A DNA stretch of 64,000 nt from Vibrio chagasii (GCF_024347355.1 NZ_AP025465.1:434001-498000); one strand, 5' to 3'. Shown: positions 1 through 8,371, counted from the first letter of the stretch. The notes: generated by a model not told the origin, from the sequence alone. Translations and numbers: made by a program.

Positions 1-280
1 GACCAAGACAAGCTGCAATCGCAACGATACCTAAAATAATTGAGTCGATACCGAGAAAGTAACCAAGCCAGACTGGAATGGTGCCTTTTAACATATCACA
101 GAGTAATACTGCTGCTGCGGCACCTTTGCCACCGACACGTAACACATTGGTTGCGCCTGGGTTGTTTGAGCCCACCGTTCTAGGATCTGGAAGCCTTAAG
201 ACTCGGCATATCAAGACCGCACTAGAGATTGAACCTAGCAAATAGGCAGCAATGATCATGATAAGTGCCAATGGGGTCAT
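1..280 (-). CDS. plsY: Glycerol-3-phosphate acyltransferase PlsY (N-terminal part, runs off the window)
   Basis: This is the first 93 codons of the membrane acyltransferase that moves an acyl group from acyl-phosphate to glycerol-3-phosphate, the first step of phospholipid synthesis. Reading the minus strand from the ATG at 278-280 gives [20 protein letters not shown], a first membrane segment, then the conserved PlsY motif [12 protein letters not shown] and a second hydrophobic stretch. The 3' part lies outside the window. It is divergent from folB, an arrangement shared with E. coli (ygiH next to folB). The family call is secure from the GSNNPGATN signature. Confidence 0.93.
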   Translation of the reverse strand, partial: MTPLALIMIIAAYLLGSISSAVLICRVLRLPDPRTVGSNNPGATNVLRVGGKGAAAAVLLCDMLKGTIPVWLGYFLGIDSIILGIVAIAACLG

Positions 281-418
281 GTCTGTCCTTTAACGGTTAT
301 ACGCTTAACGATGGGAAAATAATGCTCAATCCAAGAGTAATTGATATCATATCTCGAATTACGCAAATAATACGTTTTTTTCCCAAATTTGGGTATCCGA
401 CCTCTAAAAGGACAAGTC

Positions 419-778
419 ATGGCACTGGATAAAGTTTTCATTGAGCAGCTAGAAGTAATTACAACGATCGGTGTTTACGATTGGGAACAAGAGATCAAAC
501 AGAAACTGGTTCTTGATATTGAAATGGCTCATGACAACCGCCCAGCAGGCAAGAGTGATGATGTGGTTGATGCTTTGGATTATTCGAAAGTGAGCACTGC
601 AGTACTCGATCACATTGCGAATGGCCGTTTTCTACTCGTAGAACGTGTTGCTGAGGAAGTCGCAGAGCTCATTATGACTCAGTTCTCCGTTCCTTGGGTT
701 AAAATTCACCTAGCGAAGCCTGGTGCAGTTCCTCAAGCAAAAGCGGTGGGTGTGATCATCGAACGAGGTCAAGCATGA
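419..778 (+). CDS. folB: Dihydroneopterin aldolase FolB
   Basis: FolB converts 7,8-dihydroneopterin to 6-hydroxymethyl-7,8-dihydropterin in folate synthesis. The 119-residue protein has the family's usual size. It begins MALDKVFIEQLEVITTIGVY and keeps the conserved GVYDWE segment and the late VKIHLAKPGAVP motif. I chose the ATG at 419 because AAGGA lies about 7 bases upstream and family members start at this point; an in-frame TTG at 389 would add ten unconserved residues. It overlaps folK by four bases (ATGA), so the two are translationally coupled and catalyse consecutive steps. Confidence 0.95.
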   Translation: MALDKVFIEQLEVITTIGVYDWEQEIKQKLVLDIEMAHDNRPAGKSDDVVDALDYSKVSTAVLDHIANGRFLLVERVAEEVAELIMTQFSVPWVKIHLAKPGAVPQAKAVGVIIERGQA

Positions 779-1257
779 CCATCGCCTATGTTGGTGTTGG
801 CACGAACATAGACCGCGACAAGCATGCAAGGGTGGCATGGAAAGAGCTTCAATCGTTAGGGACTAACCTTAAATGCTCTAAAATCTATCACTGTGAGCCT
901 GTCGGTTTTGATAGCCATCCATTTTATAACTTTGTGATAGAGCTCGACACGCCACTTTCATTGACTGAATTTTCACAAGAACTTCGTAAAATTGAGTACA
1001 AATGGGGGCGTGCGCAAGATGCACACAAGCTTCAGGATCGAAATTTGGATCTTGATATTGTGCTGTTTGGTGATGAGATATCTGAGTCTGCTCCAGAGTT
1101 ACCACGCAGTGATATCTATAAATATCCTTTTGTAACACAACCACTTTATGATCTTTGTCCTGCGAGAGTGATCCCGCAAGACGGAAGAACCGTCAGTGAA
1201 ATATGGCAGAAGATGCAGCAACTAGACTCGCTCTCTGTCGTAGATATAAAACTATAA
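775..1257 (+). CDS. folK: 2-amino-4-hydroxy-6-hydroxymethyldihydropteridine pyrophosphokinase FolK
   Basis: FolK transfers pyrophosphate from ATP to 6-hydroxymethyl-dihydropterin, the step directly after FolB. The 160-residue protein opens with AYVGVGTNIDRD, has the substrate-binding HPFYNFV segment, and carries the family signature RNLDLDIVLFGD near residues 88-99. The start codon overlaps the folB stop. In E. coli folK sits beside pcnB, so a folB-folK-uppP order is a lineage feature of this neighbourhood. The protein appears complete. Confidence 0.95.
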   Translation: MTIAYVGVGTNIDRDKHARVAWKELQSLGTNLKCSKIYHCEPVGFDSHPFYNFVIELDTPLSLTEFSQELRKIEYKWGRAQDAHKLQDRNLDLDIVLFGDEISESAPELPRSDIYKYPFVTQPLYDLCPARVIPQDGRTVSEIWQKMQQLDSLSVVDIKL

Positions 1258-1272
1258 TTTTAAAGGTAAGTA

Positions 1273-2076
1273 ATGAGTTATTTTGAATCGTTTATATTGG
1301 CGTTGGTGCAAGGCTTTACTGAGTTTTTACCTATTTCCAGTTCGGCACACTTGATCCTTCCATCAGCGGTTTTAGGCTGGGAAGATCAGGGTTTGGCTTT
1401 TGATGTTGCGGTTCACGTGGGTACTTTGGCCGCAGTCGTGATCTATTTCCGTAAAGAAGTGATTTCGTTGTTGAGCGCATTCTTCGGCTCAGTGTTTAAG
1501 GGCGACCGCAGCAAAGAAGCTAAATTGGCATGGATGATCATCCTTGCGACGATTCCGGCATGTATCTTTGGCCTGCTGATGAAGGACATTGTTGAACTTT
1601 ACCTTCGCAGTGCATGGGTAATTGCGACAACGACCATCGTCTTTGGTTTGTTGTTGTGGTGGGTGGATAAGAACTCAAGCCTACGTGATGATGAGTACCA
1701 AGCGGGCTGGAAAAAAGCGTTGTTTATTGGTCTTGCTCAGGCAATGGCAATCATTCCTGGTACCTCTCGCTCAGGTGCTACGATTACGGCAGCACTTTAC
1801 CTTGGCTTTACTCGTGAAGCGGCAGCTCGATTCTCTTTCCTAATGTCTATCCCAATCATCACTTTAGCTGGTGGTTACTTAGGACTTAAGCTTGTGACCA
1901 GTGGCGACCCAATTCATGTGGGTACACTGCTAACCGGTATTGCGGTGTCTTTCATCAGTGCTTACATCTGTATTCACTTCTTCTTGAAGCTTATCTCACG
2001 TATGGGCATGACACCGTTTGTTATCTACCGCCTAATCCTAGGTTGTGGTCTGTTTGCTTTCTTAATGATGCAGTAA
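1273..2076 (+). CDS. uppP: Undecaprenyl-diphosphatase UppP (BacA)
   Basis: This integral membrane phosphatase recycles undecaprenyl pyrophosphate to the monophosphate carrier used for peptidoglycan and O-antigen, and its activity gives bacitracin tolerance. The 267 residues contain the two catalytic family motifs, [15 protein letters not shown] near residues 13-27 and PGTSRSGAT near 161-169, among about eight hydrophobic segments. AAAGGTAAG lies just before the ATG. It follows folK by 15 bases and probably shares its transcript. Downstream, the terminator expected between uppP and the convergent cca gene has been split by an insertion sequence. Confidence 0.96.
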   Translation: MSYFESFILALVQGFTEFLPISSSAHLILPSAVLGWEDQGLAFDVAVHVGTLAAVVIYFRKEVISLLSAFFGSVFKGDRSKEAKLAWMIILATIPACIFGLLMKDIVELYLRSAWVIATTTIVFGLLLWWVDKNSSLRDDEYQAGWKKALFIGLAQAMAIIPGTSRSGATITAALYLGFTREAAARFSFLMSIPIITLAGGYLGLKLVTSGDPIHVGTLLTGIAVSFISAYICIHFFLKLISRMGMTPFVIYRLILGCGLFAFLMMQ

Positions 2077-2108
2077 CAGGCGCTGATAACAGCCTCGTCA
2101 TAAAATTG

Positions 2109-2128
2109 AAAAAGCCCGCAGTTAAGCG
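2109..2128. repeat. Left arm of a split palindromic terminator (partner at 3559-3578)
   Basis: The 20 bases AAAAAGCCCGCAGTTAAGCG are the exact reverse complement of 3559-3578. The A-run on this arm and the T-run on the partner are what a bidirectional intrinsic terminator between convergent uppP and cca would show. The IS4-like ends lie just inside the two arms. I infer that the element entered the loop of the terminator. The alternative, that the arms are part of the element's own long terminal repeats, cannot be excluded from one copy. Confidence 0.7.
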
Positions 2129-2146
2129 CAATGTAGATCAGATAAG
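2129..2146 (+). repeat. Left terminal inverted repeat of the IS4-family element
   Basis: CAATGTAGATCAGATAAG pairs with 3541-3558 with three mismatches (positions 9, 13 and 14). Its resemblance to the 18-bp E. coli IS4 end, as I remember it, is what places the element boundary here rather than at the outer end of the flanking 20-bp palindrome arm. Confidence 0.7.
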
Positions 2147-2178
2147 GATCGGTTGACCGATCCTTCTTCTGAGAGATA

Positions 2179-2211
2179 ATCGGAAGCCTGTTTCTAGGCT
2201 TCCGATTTTTT
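2179..2211 (+). terminator. Intrinsic terminator immediately upstream of the transposase start
   Basis: ATCGGAAGCCT (2179-2189) pairs perfectly with AGGCTTCCGAT (2196-2206) around a six-base loop, followed by a run of T ending at 2211, one base before the ATG at 2212. Read from uppP towards the transposase it is a textbook terminator. It would stop read-through from uppP into the transposase gene, and in any longer transcript its stem would sit where a ribosome binding site should be. Confidence 0.8.
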
Positions 2212-3549
2212 ATGTCTATCCAAAACTATTTTGTCGATTTCCTCGAAGAAAATCCTGTTGATGTAGCTCAACTCACCACTTTCTCTGAACATATCCCAGA
2301 TGAATGGGTTGTTAAGGCAGCTAGTCTTTCTGATAAAGCGACTATTCGCCGACGTCGACTACCAAGTGACATGGTCTTGTGGTTAATTGTCGGCATGGCC
2401 TTCTTCCGTAATGAACCAATTGCCGAAGTCGCACGAAGAATGAATGTCTGTGCGGATGGCTTGGCTGATGAAGAGTTATTAGCAAAAAGTGCTTTAACCC
2501 AGGCAAGACAACGTTTAGGCAGTGCTGCACCAGAGTGGTTGTTTAAACAATGTGGGCGAACGTGGGGTCTTGAACGATACCGTGATGATACGTGGCAAGG
2601 ATTACAAGTTTTTGCTGTAGACGGTGCTCTTTTTCGCACCGCGGATACGCCCGAACTTAGAGAGCACTTTGGCTCGGGTAATACCTCGAGTAGCAGGCAG
2701 ACACCACATCCAATGCTAAGAGTTGTGACTATGATGAATGTCCGTTCTCATGTCATCGTTGACGCTGCCATAAGCCCTTATCGGCGTGGTGAAATCCCAC
2801 TTGCTATGCCCTTCATCGACTCTTTACCAGATAACTCTGTGACGTTACTAGATAAAGGTTTTTACGGTGCAGACTTACTTCTCTCTCTTCAAAATAGCGG
2901 TATTAATAGACATTGGTTGATACCAGCAAGGAAAGGGTTGAAATACACACTTTTAGATGAAGAAGAAAGCAATGATATGCTCATCGAAATGAACGTCTCA
3001 CCGCAAGCTCTCAAAAAGAACCCTAGTTTACCTGAAAAATGGCAAGTCAGAGCGGTGACCTATGAAGTACAAGGTAAGCAGAAAACTGTTTTTACATCCC
3101 TTCCAAGAGCAGACTACGACGCGAAAGCGGTAGCCGAACTTTATCATGAACGTTGGGAAATCGAATTAGGTTATCGTGATATCAAAAGCTCAATGCAACA
3201 CAATGCCTTAGTATTACGCAGTAAAACAGTAAACCTTGTTTATCAAGAACTCTGGGGGCTGTTGCTTGGTTATAATTTGGTAAGACGTGAAGCAAGTCAG
3301 GCAGCAGTTGAACATGGAAGAATGCCGAATGAAATTAGCTTTAAATACGCTTGTCAGTTTATAGCGAGCCAACTGAAGGTGATGAGTAAAGCGATATCGC
3401 CAGGCAATACACCTAAGCGTTTAAAGAGTCTAAGGGGAGACTTATCAGTCCTCTTTATAGACAAACGCCCTAAGCCTAATCGGCCTAGGGCGGTAAAAAT
3501 ATCAAAGACTCGCTACCCAATTAATCGCAAAGCAGCTCCGCTTAAGTGA
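2212..3549 (+). CDS. IS4-family transposase (DDE type)
   Basis: The 445-residue protein is close in length to E. coli IS4 InsG (442) and aligns with it throughout, for example RRRLP, IVGMAF, LTQARQRLGS and SPQALKKNPSLP. The DDE residues are visible: Asp137 in VDGALFRTADTP, Asp214 in LLDKGFYGADL, and Glu318 within the IS4-family YREK signature, which reads YHERWEIELGYRDIK (Y-2-R-3-E-6-K). No frameshift or stop interrupts it. The ATG at 2212 has no Shine-Dalgarno sequence because a terminator hairpin ends directly before it, so translation is probably weak or partly leaderless. The stop lies inside the right inverted repeat. Confidence 0.93.
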   Translation: MSIQNYFVDFLEENPVDVAQLTTFSEHIPDEWVVKAASLSDKATIRRRRLPSDMVLWLIVGMAFFRNEPIAEVARRMNVCADGLADEELLAKSALTQARQRLGSAAPEWLFKQCGRTWGLERYRDDTWQGLQVFAVDGALFRTADTPELREHFGSGNTSSSRQTPHPMLRVVTMMNVRSHVIVDAAISPYRRGEIPLAMPFIDSLPDNSVTLLDKGFYGADLLLSLQNSGINRHWLIPARKGLKYTLLDEEESNDMLIEMNVSPQALKKNPSLPEKWQVRAVTYEVQGKQKTVFTSLPRADYDAKAVAELYHERWEIELGYRDIKSSMQHNALVLRSKTVNLVYQELWGLLLGYNLVRREASQAAVEHGRMPNEISFKYACQFIASQLKVMSKAISPGNTPKRLKSLRGDLSVLFIDKRPKPNRPRAVKISKTRYPINRKAAPLK

Positions 3550-3558
3550 ACTACATTG
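3541..3558 (-). repeat. Right terminal inverted repeat of the IS4-family element
   Basis: Read on the minus strand this is CAATGTAGTTCACTTAAG, matching the left end at 15 of 18 positions. It overlaps the last codons of the transposase gene (stop at 3547-3549), as in compact IS elements. Confidence 0.7.
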
Positions 3559-3578
3559 CGCTTAACTGCGGGCTTTTT
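3559..3578. repeat. Right arm of the split palindromic terminator
   Basis: CGCTTAACTGCGGGCTTTTT is the exact reverse complement of 2109-2128. With the element removed, the two arms would form a hairpin with A-run and T-run flanks that serves both uppP and cca. Separated by 1.43 kb, it can no longer work efficiently for cca transcripts, which now run towards the transposase antisense strand. Confidence 0.7.
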
Positions 3579-3605
3579 AATGCGTGCTTACTAACAGGTT
3601 TAAGA

Positions 3606-4874
3606 TCAACTATCAGTGAGTTCTGATAATGCGTTTTCAATGGCTGCCGCTCTGCGCTTCTCTTGCTCTTCTCGAATATATTTACCTTTAAAGCCATCGG
3701 CAATGATCGCTTTTACTTCAACTTGCAGCGCCGCTTGATAGGCCGTTTCAAAACGAGCTTTTTGAGGATAAGGGTGATCTTCTAACCCTTTACGGCCTGC
3801 GTGGTCAGCTTGGCAGCAAAGTAAGATGTCGTTAAGGCGGTCTGGTTTACGCCAAACATCGAACTTGTTGAGAATCTTAAGGAAAGTTGTCGGCTTGAGC
3901 TCGTCTGCACGATGAATGTTTGAGTGTTGCTCACACACTAATAATGCGAGGTCTCTGAATTCATTGGGCACTCTCACTCGCTCACACAGTTTCTTGATGA
4001 TCTTAACACCAGTGTGGCAGTGCATTTTATGGCTTGGCCATTCAGCTTGTGGTGTCACGCCTTTACCTAAGTCATGCACTTGAGCGGCAAAGCGTACGGG
4101 CAGCGATGGGCTTAATAGCGCGGCTTGCTGAGCCACCATCATAGTATGGATACCCGTGTCGATCTCAGGGTGCCATTTTTCCGGTTGAGGAACACCAAAT
4201 AGAGCGTCAATCTCTGGCAAAACAACCGCTAGTGCTCCGCACTCTCTCAATACCGAAAGAAAGACTTCTGGGTGTGGTGTGTTGAGTGATTTGTGCCACT
4301 CTTGCCATACTCGTTCTGCAGTAAGATGGGCGAGTTCACCAGATTCAACGATCTCACTCATCATCAACATAGTTTCAGGGGCGACGGTAAAGCCAAGATG
4401 GTGAAGCTTGGCAGCGAAGCGCGCCACTCGCAGCACTCGAAGTGGATCTTCGACAAAGGCATCGGACACATGTCTTAAAATACGATCGGAGAGATCTTGC
4501 TGGCCGTGGTAAGGATCGTGAAGGTTGCCTGCATCATCTTGAGCGATGGCGTTGATCGTTAGATCTCGACGCATGAGGTCTTCTTCCAGGCTAACATCTG
4601 GCGCGAAGTAACATTCGAAGCCTGTGTAACCAGAGCCTGATTTTCTCTCAGTGCGAGCCAGTGCGTGTTCTTCTTTGGTTTTTGGGTGCAAGAATACTGG
4701 GAAGTCTTTACCCACTGCAGTGAAGCCAAGGCTTTCCATCTCTTGAGGGGTACTGCCGACCACCACCCAATCTTTATCATAACTATCAATATTGAGTAGT
4801 TTATCGCGCACCGCTCCACCGACTAGATAGCGCTGTAGCCCATTCTCTTTTGGTAGGCTATCGTATATTTGCAA
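3606..4874 (-). CDS. cca: Multifunctional CCA tRNA nucleotidyltransferase
   Basis: Cca adds or repairs the CCA end of tRNAs; the gamma-proteobacterial enzyme also has an HD domain with phosphatase and 2',3'-phosphodiesterase activity. The nucleotidyltransferase domain shows [11 protein letters not shown] near the N-terminus and [10 protein letters not shown], and the HD domain shows QVHDLGKG. No ATG precedes the conserved LVGG motif in frame. I chose the TTG at 4872-4874 because AGGTGA (4879-4884 on the minus strand) sits four bases upstream, giving 422 residues. Another in-frame TTG at 4922 would add 16 unconserved residues. It is divergent from gspA and convergent with uppP. Confidence 0.92.
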   Translation of the reverse strand: MQIYDSLPKENGLQRYLVGGAVRDKLLNIDSYDKDWVVVGSTPQEMESLGFTAVGKDFPVFLHPKTKEEHALARTERKSGSGYTGFECYFAPDVSLEEDLMRRDLTINAIAQDDAGNLHDPYHGQQDLSDRILRHVSDAFVEDPLRVLRVARFAAKLHHLGFTVAPETMLMMSEIVESGELAHLTAERVWQEWHKSLNTPHPEVFLSVLRECGALAVVLPEIDALFGVPQPEKWHPEIDTGIHTMMVAQQAALLSPSLPVRFAAQVHDLGKGVTPQAEWPSHKMHCHTGVKIIKKLCERVRVPNEFRDLALLVCEQHSNIHRADELKPTTFLKILNKFDVWRKPDRLNDILLCCQADHAGRKGLEDHPYPQKARFETAYQAALQVEVKAIIADGFKGKYIREEQEKRRAAAIENALSELTDS

Positions 4875-4958
4875 CTTATCACCTCGAAATGTTTTATCAC
4901 TGCTGGACTTTACGGCAAGCAATGGTACTTTCCATTAATCGTAATTATAGGGCAGCAC

Positions 4959-6629
4959 ATGTATAAGGAATATTTTGGCTTCGTTGAGATGCCATTTTCG
5001 ATTGTACCAAATTCTCGCTACTTGTTTTTGAGTCAGCGCCACCAAGAGGCGATGCAGAACCTACAGGCCGGTTTAGGTGAGGGTGGGGGCTTTGCAATGC
5101 TTACTGGTGAGGTGGGAACAGGTAAAACAACGGTCGCTAAGGCGATGTTGTCCTCTCTTGATCGCTACACTCAAGCTGGCCTTATACTCAACCCTACGTT
5201 TTCCAACACTGATTTGCTTGAAGCTATCTGTGATGAGTTCGAGATCGACTATCCACAGCAGGCATCACTCAAGCAGCTGAGTCAGGCGATTCACTATTTC
5301 TTACTGGATAGCCATGCGGAAGGTATTCAAACCTTATTGGTGATAGATGAAGCTCAACACTTAGCTGCCGATGTGTTGGAACAGCTACGCCTCTTGACGA
5401 ATTTGGAAACCGACAGTCGCAAGTTATTAAAAGTATTACTGGTTGGCCAACCTGAATTACAACAGCATTTGCAGACCACCCAACTGCGTCAATTAGCTCA
5501 GCGTATTACAGGGCGTTACCATTTGTTGCCTCTCAATATTCAAGAGACCGGCAAGTACATCGCGTTTCGTCTAGAGACAGCGGGTGGCGAGCAGATGTTG
5601 TTTTCGAATCGTTCCGTTAAGCTGATCGCCCAATATACACATGGTATTCCACGGTTGATTAACTTGGTGTGTGATAAGGCGCTGCAGCTAGCTTTTCATG
5701 ACGGAGAGCAAACACCGAGCAATGACACGGTCAACAGAGCGTGCCAGCAGATCATGGCGTTTCAAGCTGAGGTTTACCATGTCGAAAAACCTCGTGCAGC
5801 GAGCACGCTACCAAAGTTAGTTCAATATGCGAGTGCGGCAACCTTGAGTGTCGCACTTGCGATGGCGACCTTTCACTTTTCGCCAGCCTACATTGACTCA
5901 TGGCTAACAACCCAACCTTCGAATGAAGCCCAAACATTAAGCTCAGTAAGGATGCAGCGGTCGTTAGTCGCAGATACGCCTAAGCTGGTTGTTGAGTCTG
6001 AGACAGACAAGTTCGCACTGCCAACACATATTCAGCAACACTTGATGCAAGGGACTAACCGTTCGCTGGCGATCAAGGACTTATATACGCTTTGGGGCTA
6101 CCAATCCTCTCTGCGTGACGGTTTATGCTTAAGTGAGCCACAAAGCGTGTTCGTATGTGAACAACAACAAGCAAGTCTAGATGACCTTCTAGAGTTAGGC
6201 GTCCCTGTGGTATTGAACTTAAAGGTAGAGCAAGAGCCTGTGTTTGCTGTGCTTTATGGTGCATCACAAGACGCTGTCGAGTTATTGGTGAACGAAAAAC
6301 TGTTAGTCATGCCGAAGCAATCTTTAGAGAAGGTCTGGCATGGTGATTATGTCGCGATTTGGAAACAGCCATTGCGAGAAACGTTAAAAGAGGGATATCA
6401 GGGTGAAGCTGTCGCTTTGCTTGATTTGTTGCTTTCTGAGGTTCTTGGAGAGGTTGTGTCCGGTAGTGATGTATTTGATTACGAATTAAAAATGAAAGTC
6501 GAAGCGTTTCAAACATGGCAGGGCATGTCGGTCGACGGTATTGCTGGTCAACGAACTTTAGCGAGGCTGCAAAGGTTAGCTCAGCTAGATTCTCCGAAGT
6601 TAATGTCATTAAGCGGAGGAGCGAGCTAA
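4959..6629 (+). CDS. gspA: GspA/ExeA-type ATPase for type II secretion system assembly
   Basis: GspA (ExeA) is an inner-membrane ATPase that, with GspB, helps place the type II secretin through the peptidoglycan. From the ATG at 4959 the protein is 556 residues and begins MYKEYFGFVEMPFSIVPNSR, the usual family start. Walker A is GEVGTGKTT (residues 50-58) and Walker B is LLVIDEAQ (126-133). A single membrane segment lies near residues 288-308, followed by a periplasmic part ending in a peptidoglycan-binding domain (DYELKMKVEAFQTWQGMSVD and on). The MSHA ATPase MshM is related, but the peptidoglycan-binding domain and gspB next door support GspA. It overlaps gspB by one base. Confidence 0.9.
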   Translation: MYKEYFGFVEMPFSIVPNSRYLFLSQRHQEAMQNLQAGLGEGGGFAMLTGEVGTGKTTVAKAMLSSLDRYTQAGLILNPTFSNTDLLEAICDEFEIDYPQQASLKQLSQAIHYFLLDSHAEGIQTLLVIDEAQHLAADVLEQLRLLTNLETDSRKLLKVLLVGQPELQQHLQTTQLRQLAQRITGRYHLLPLNIQETGKYIAFRLETAGGEQMLFSNRSVKLIAQYTHGIPRLINLVCDKALQLAFHDGEQTPSNDTVNRACQQIMAFQAEVYHVEKPRAASTLPKLVQYASAATLSVALAMATFHFSPAYIDSWLTTQPSNEAQTLSSVRMQRSLVADTPKLVVESETDKFALPTHIQQHLMQGTNRSLAIKDLYTLWGYQSSLRDGLCLSEPQSVFVCEQQQASLDDLLELGVPVVLNLKVEQEPVFAVLYGASQDAVELLVNEKLLVMPKQSLEKVWHGDYVAIWKQPLRETLKEGYQGEAVALLDLLLSEVLGEVVSGSDVFDYELKMKVEAFQTWQGMSVDGIAGQRTLARLQRLAQLDSPKLMSLSGGAS

Positions 6630-7549
6630 TGTCACGCATTATGCATGAGTTGAATCAGTCCTCAGACAAATCTAGCTTTAAGGGCTACCAAAACCATCAA
6701 GTGCCGAGTTCTGCAAAGGGTATCAGCAACAAACGCGGTTCGTCGTTGGCTATGGGGTTGCTTGTTTTACTTGTGCCTTCTCTGTTGGTAGGTGGTGCCT
6801 TGGTGTATCAATCTTACCATCAACAGCAAACGGCTAACCAAGCTGCTATTAGTTCGAATTCAGAATCAGAAACCCAGTCTGTTCAAGCCAAGGATATCGA
6901 AACGGCTGATTTGAATGTCGAAGAAGAAGTCGAAGATGAGCCTCTGTTTGTGGTGCGTCCAGCGCCGACAAGCAAGACGTTAAAATCGTTACCTCGCCAA
7001 GAGGTTTATGCTCAAGTTAACTCTGATAGCACTCAACTGTCTGCTGGGGTAATTGTGCCGGTAACCAAAGCAGAGAGCACAGCGCGAACAGTGGATGATT
7101 CAGAGCTGTCATTAGCTGAGCCTGAAGTTGGACCTGGTGTGAACGACGAAAGCAATTATCAGCAATCAGATAGCGACCTGCTACAAGGCTTGGATTTGAC
7201 AGAGTTACCGCCTGATTTGGCATTGAAGCTAGAAGCGATTATGGATGAGCAGCCAAGTGCACCTGAGCCGATGGACTCGCGACCAGCAAGCCAGATGGAA
7301 CCTCAAGTGATTGAGCTCGAAAATCACGTTAACAGTTTGTCTGGCGTATTACCTAAGCTCGACTTACAAACCCATATGTACTCAAGTAGTGAGAACAAGC
7401 GTTGGGTCAAAGTGAATGGGCAAGAGGTGTCACAGGGCGATTGGATCGGTAATGATGTTCAACTGCTAGAGATCAAGCCGCAATCTGTGGTTGTTGAGTT
7501 TAATCAGCAGAAGATTGAGATTCCTGCTTTGTACGAGTGGAAGGGCTAA
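6629..7549 (+). CDS. gspB: GspB/ExeB-type type II secretion assembly protein
   Basis: The 306-residue partner of GspA has a short cytoplasmic N-terminus, one membrane segment near residues 39-60 (MGLLVLLVPSLLVGGALVY), a long acidic, low-complexity periplasmic linker, and a compact C-terminal domain (about 245-306, with RWVKVNGQEVSQGDWI) typical of GspB/PulB. The ATG at 6629 overlaps the gspA stop and follows GGAGGA at 6615-6620. In the Aeromonas system ExeA and ExeB form a complex that binds peptidoglycan. The call rests mainly on the C-terminal domain and on the neighbour. Confidence 0.87.
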   Translation: MSRIMHELNQSSDKSSFKGYQNHQVPSSAKGISNKRGSSLAMGLLVLLVPSLLVGGALVYQSYHQQQTANQAAISSNSESETQSVQAKDIETADLNVEEEVEDEPLFVVRPAPTSKTLKSLPRQEVYAQVNSDSTQLSAGVIVPVTKAESTARTVDDSELSLAEPEVGPGVNDESNYQQSDSDLLQGLDLTELPPDLALKLEAIMDEQPSAPEPMDSRPASQMEPQVIELENHVNSLSGVLPKLDLQTHMYSSSENKRWVKVNGQEVSQGDWIGNDVQLLEIKPQSVVVEFNQQKIEIPALYEWKG

Positions 7550-7591
7550 CCTAAAGCTGCTACAAGCGCTTTGATAACATGTTGAGATAAA

Positions 7592-7620
7592 TAAAAAGGA
7601 GCACTTAGGTGCTCCTTTTA
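7592..7620. terminator. Bidirectional terminator between gspB and ygiM
   Basis: AAAAGGAGCAC (7594-7604) pairs perfectly with GTGCTCCTTTT (7609-7619) around TTAG. The A-rich and T-rich flanks serve both converging genes. Confidence 0.85.
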
Positions 7621-7672
7621 GTATCCGATATTGAATTTACTTTGTGTAACGCAATACAGTCAAACGATCAGC

Positions 7673-8284
7673 TTACGCCCAGCCGTTTGGTGATTTCTTA
7701 CGACGAGGAATGATGTGTGGTAGAACAAGGCCAAGAAGTAGACCAATACCAGCAACACCACCACCGTACATGAAGTACTTCAATAGTAGGTCATCTTTCT
7801 GCGTGTCTAGCTTAGCGCGTAGTTCACGGTTTTCTGTTTGAGAACTTGTTAGCTGTTGGCTAATCTCGCTGTAGTTCTGCTCTAGTTCAGCAATCTGCTT
7901 ATTACGAGAATCTAGAGAACTTGCTAGGCCTGCTTTTTCACTGTCAGCCGTTTGACGTGCGTTAGCCAGCTTAGTTTTCACTTCTGTCAGTTCTTTCTCA
8001 AGCTTAGGCATACGCAGAGCCATACTCTCTTTAGTACTTACAAACTTGCTTTCAACCCAACCTTTACGGCCACGGTTGTCTTGGATTTGTGTGTAACCCG
8101 TACTCTTGTTTGCTTGCAGGTAGGTAATCTTCTCACCAGCGTCAACACTGCCGATAATACGGAAGGTGTTGTTTGGGCCAGAATGCATATAAGTAAATAG
8201 TTTGTCAGCAATATAACGGTCTTGTGCAAAGGCAGCTGGAGCCGCAAGCATTGCGAACAAAACTAAGCTAATCAGTTTTTTCAC
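7673..8284 (-). CDS. ygiM: YgiM-like SH3-domain protein with signal peptide (TIGR04211 family)
   Basis: The 203-residue envelope protein has a clear signal peptide (MKKLISLVLFAMLAAPAAFA), a bacterial SH3 domain (about residues 25-85, with TYMHSGPNNTFRIIGSVDAG), a coiled coil (about 95-165) and a C-terminal membrane segment followed by the basic tail IPRRKKSPNGWA. The start is the GTG at 8282-8284, with AAGGGA upstream; a longer reading would put the signal peptide in the middle. E. coli YgiM has 206 residues and also lies next to cca and ygiF. Its molecular function is not established; SH3b suggests cell-wall contact. Confidence 0.88.
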   Translation of the reverse strand: MKKLISLVLFAMLAAPAAFAQDRYIADKLFTYMHSGPNNTFRIIGSVDAGEKITYLQANKSTGYTQIQDNRGRKGWVESKFVSTKESMALRMPKLEKELTEVKTKLANARQTADSEKAGLASSLDSRNKQIAELEQNYSEISQQLTSSQTENRELRAKLDTQKDDLLLKYFMYGGGVAGIGLLLGLVLPHIIPRRKKSPNGWA

Positions 8285-8371
8285 AGTAAATCCCTTAACG
8301 ATTCTAATTGGGTAGGCGGATGAGTCAGCCTCAATGAGCAAATAATATTTAGTTTCTTTATGCGGTGCAAC

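Larger units (their letters stand above)
2129..3558 (+). mobile_element. IS4-family insertion sequence, intact, about 1.43 kb
   Basis: The element holds one transposase gene (2212-3549). Its left end CAATGTAGATCAGATAAG (2129-2146) matches, 15 of 18 positions, the reverse complement of its right end (3541-3558). From memory, the left end also aligns with that of E. coli IS4, including the following GGATCGGTTGACCGATCC palindrome (2146-2163). No 9-13 bp direct target duplication, as usual for IS4, is visible. If the ends are moved inward by one base, GCGC flanks both sides as a possible 4-bp duplication. Exact ends are therefore uncertain by one or two bases. The intact catalytic residues suggest a potentially active copy. 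Confidence 0.85.

Noticed and set aside
389..418. Longer folB start at a TTG
   Set aside because: Would add ten unconserved residues; the ATG at 419 has a better placed ribosome binding site.
2268..2639. A 123-codon minus-strand frame inside the transposase gene
   Set aside because: Shadow of the transposase; no start signal and no family similarity seen.
4293..4478. Short plus-strand frame inside cca
   Set aside because: Antisense to a well-conserved cca segment and lacking any signal of its own.
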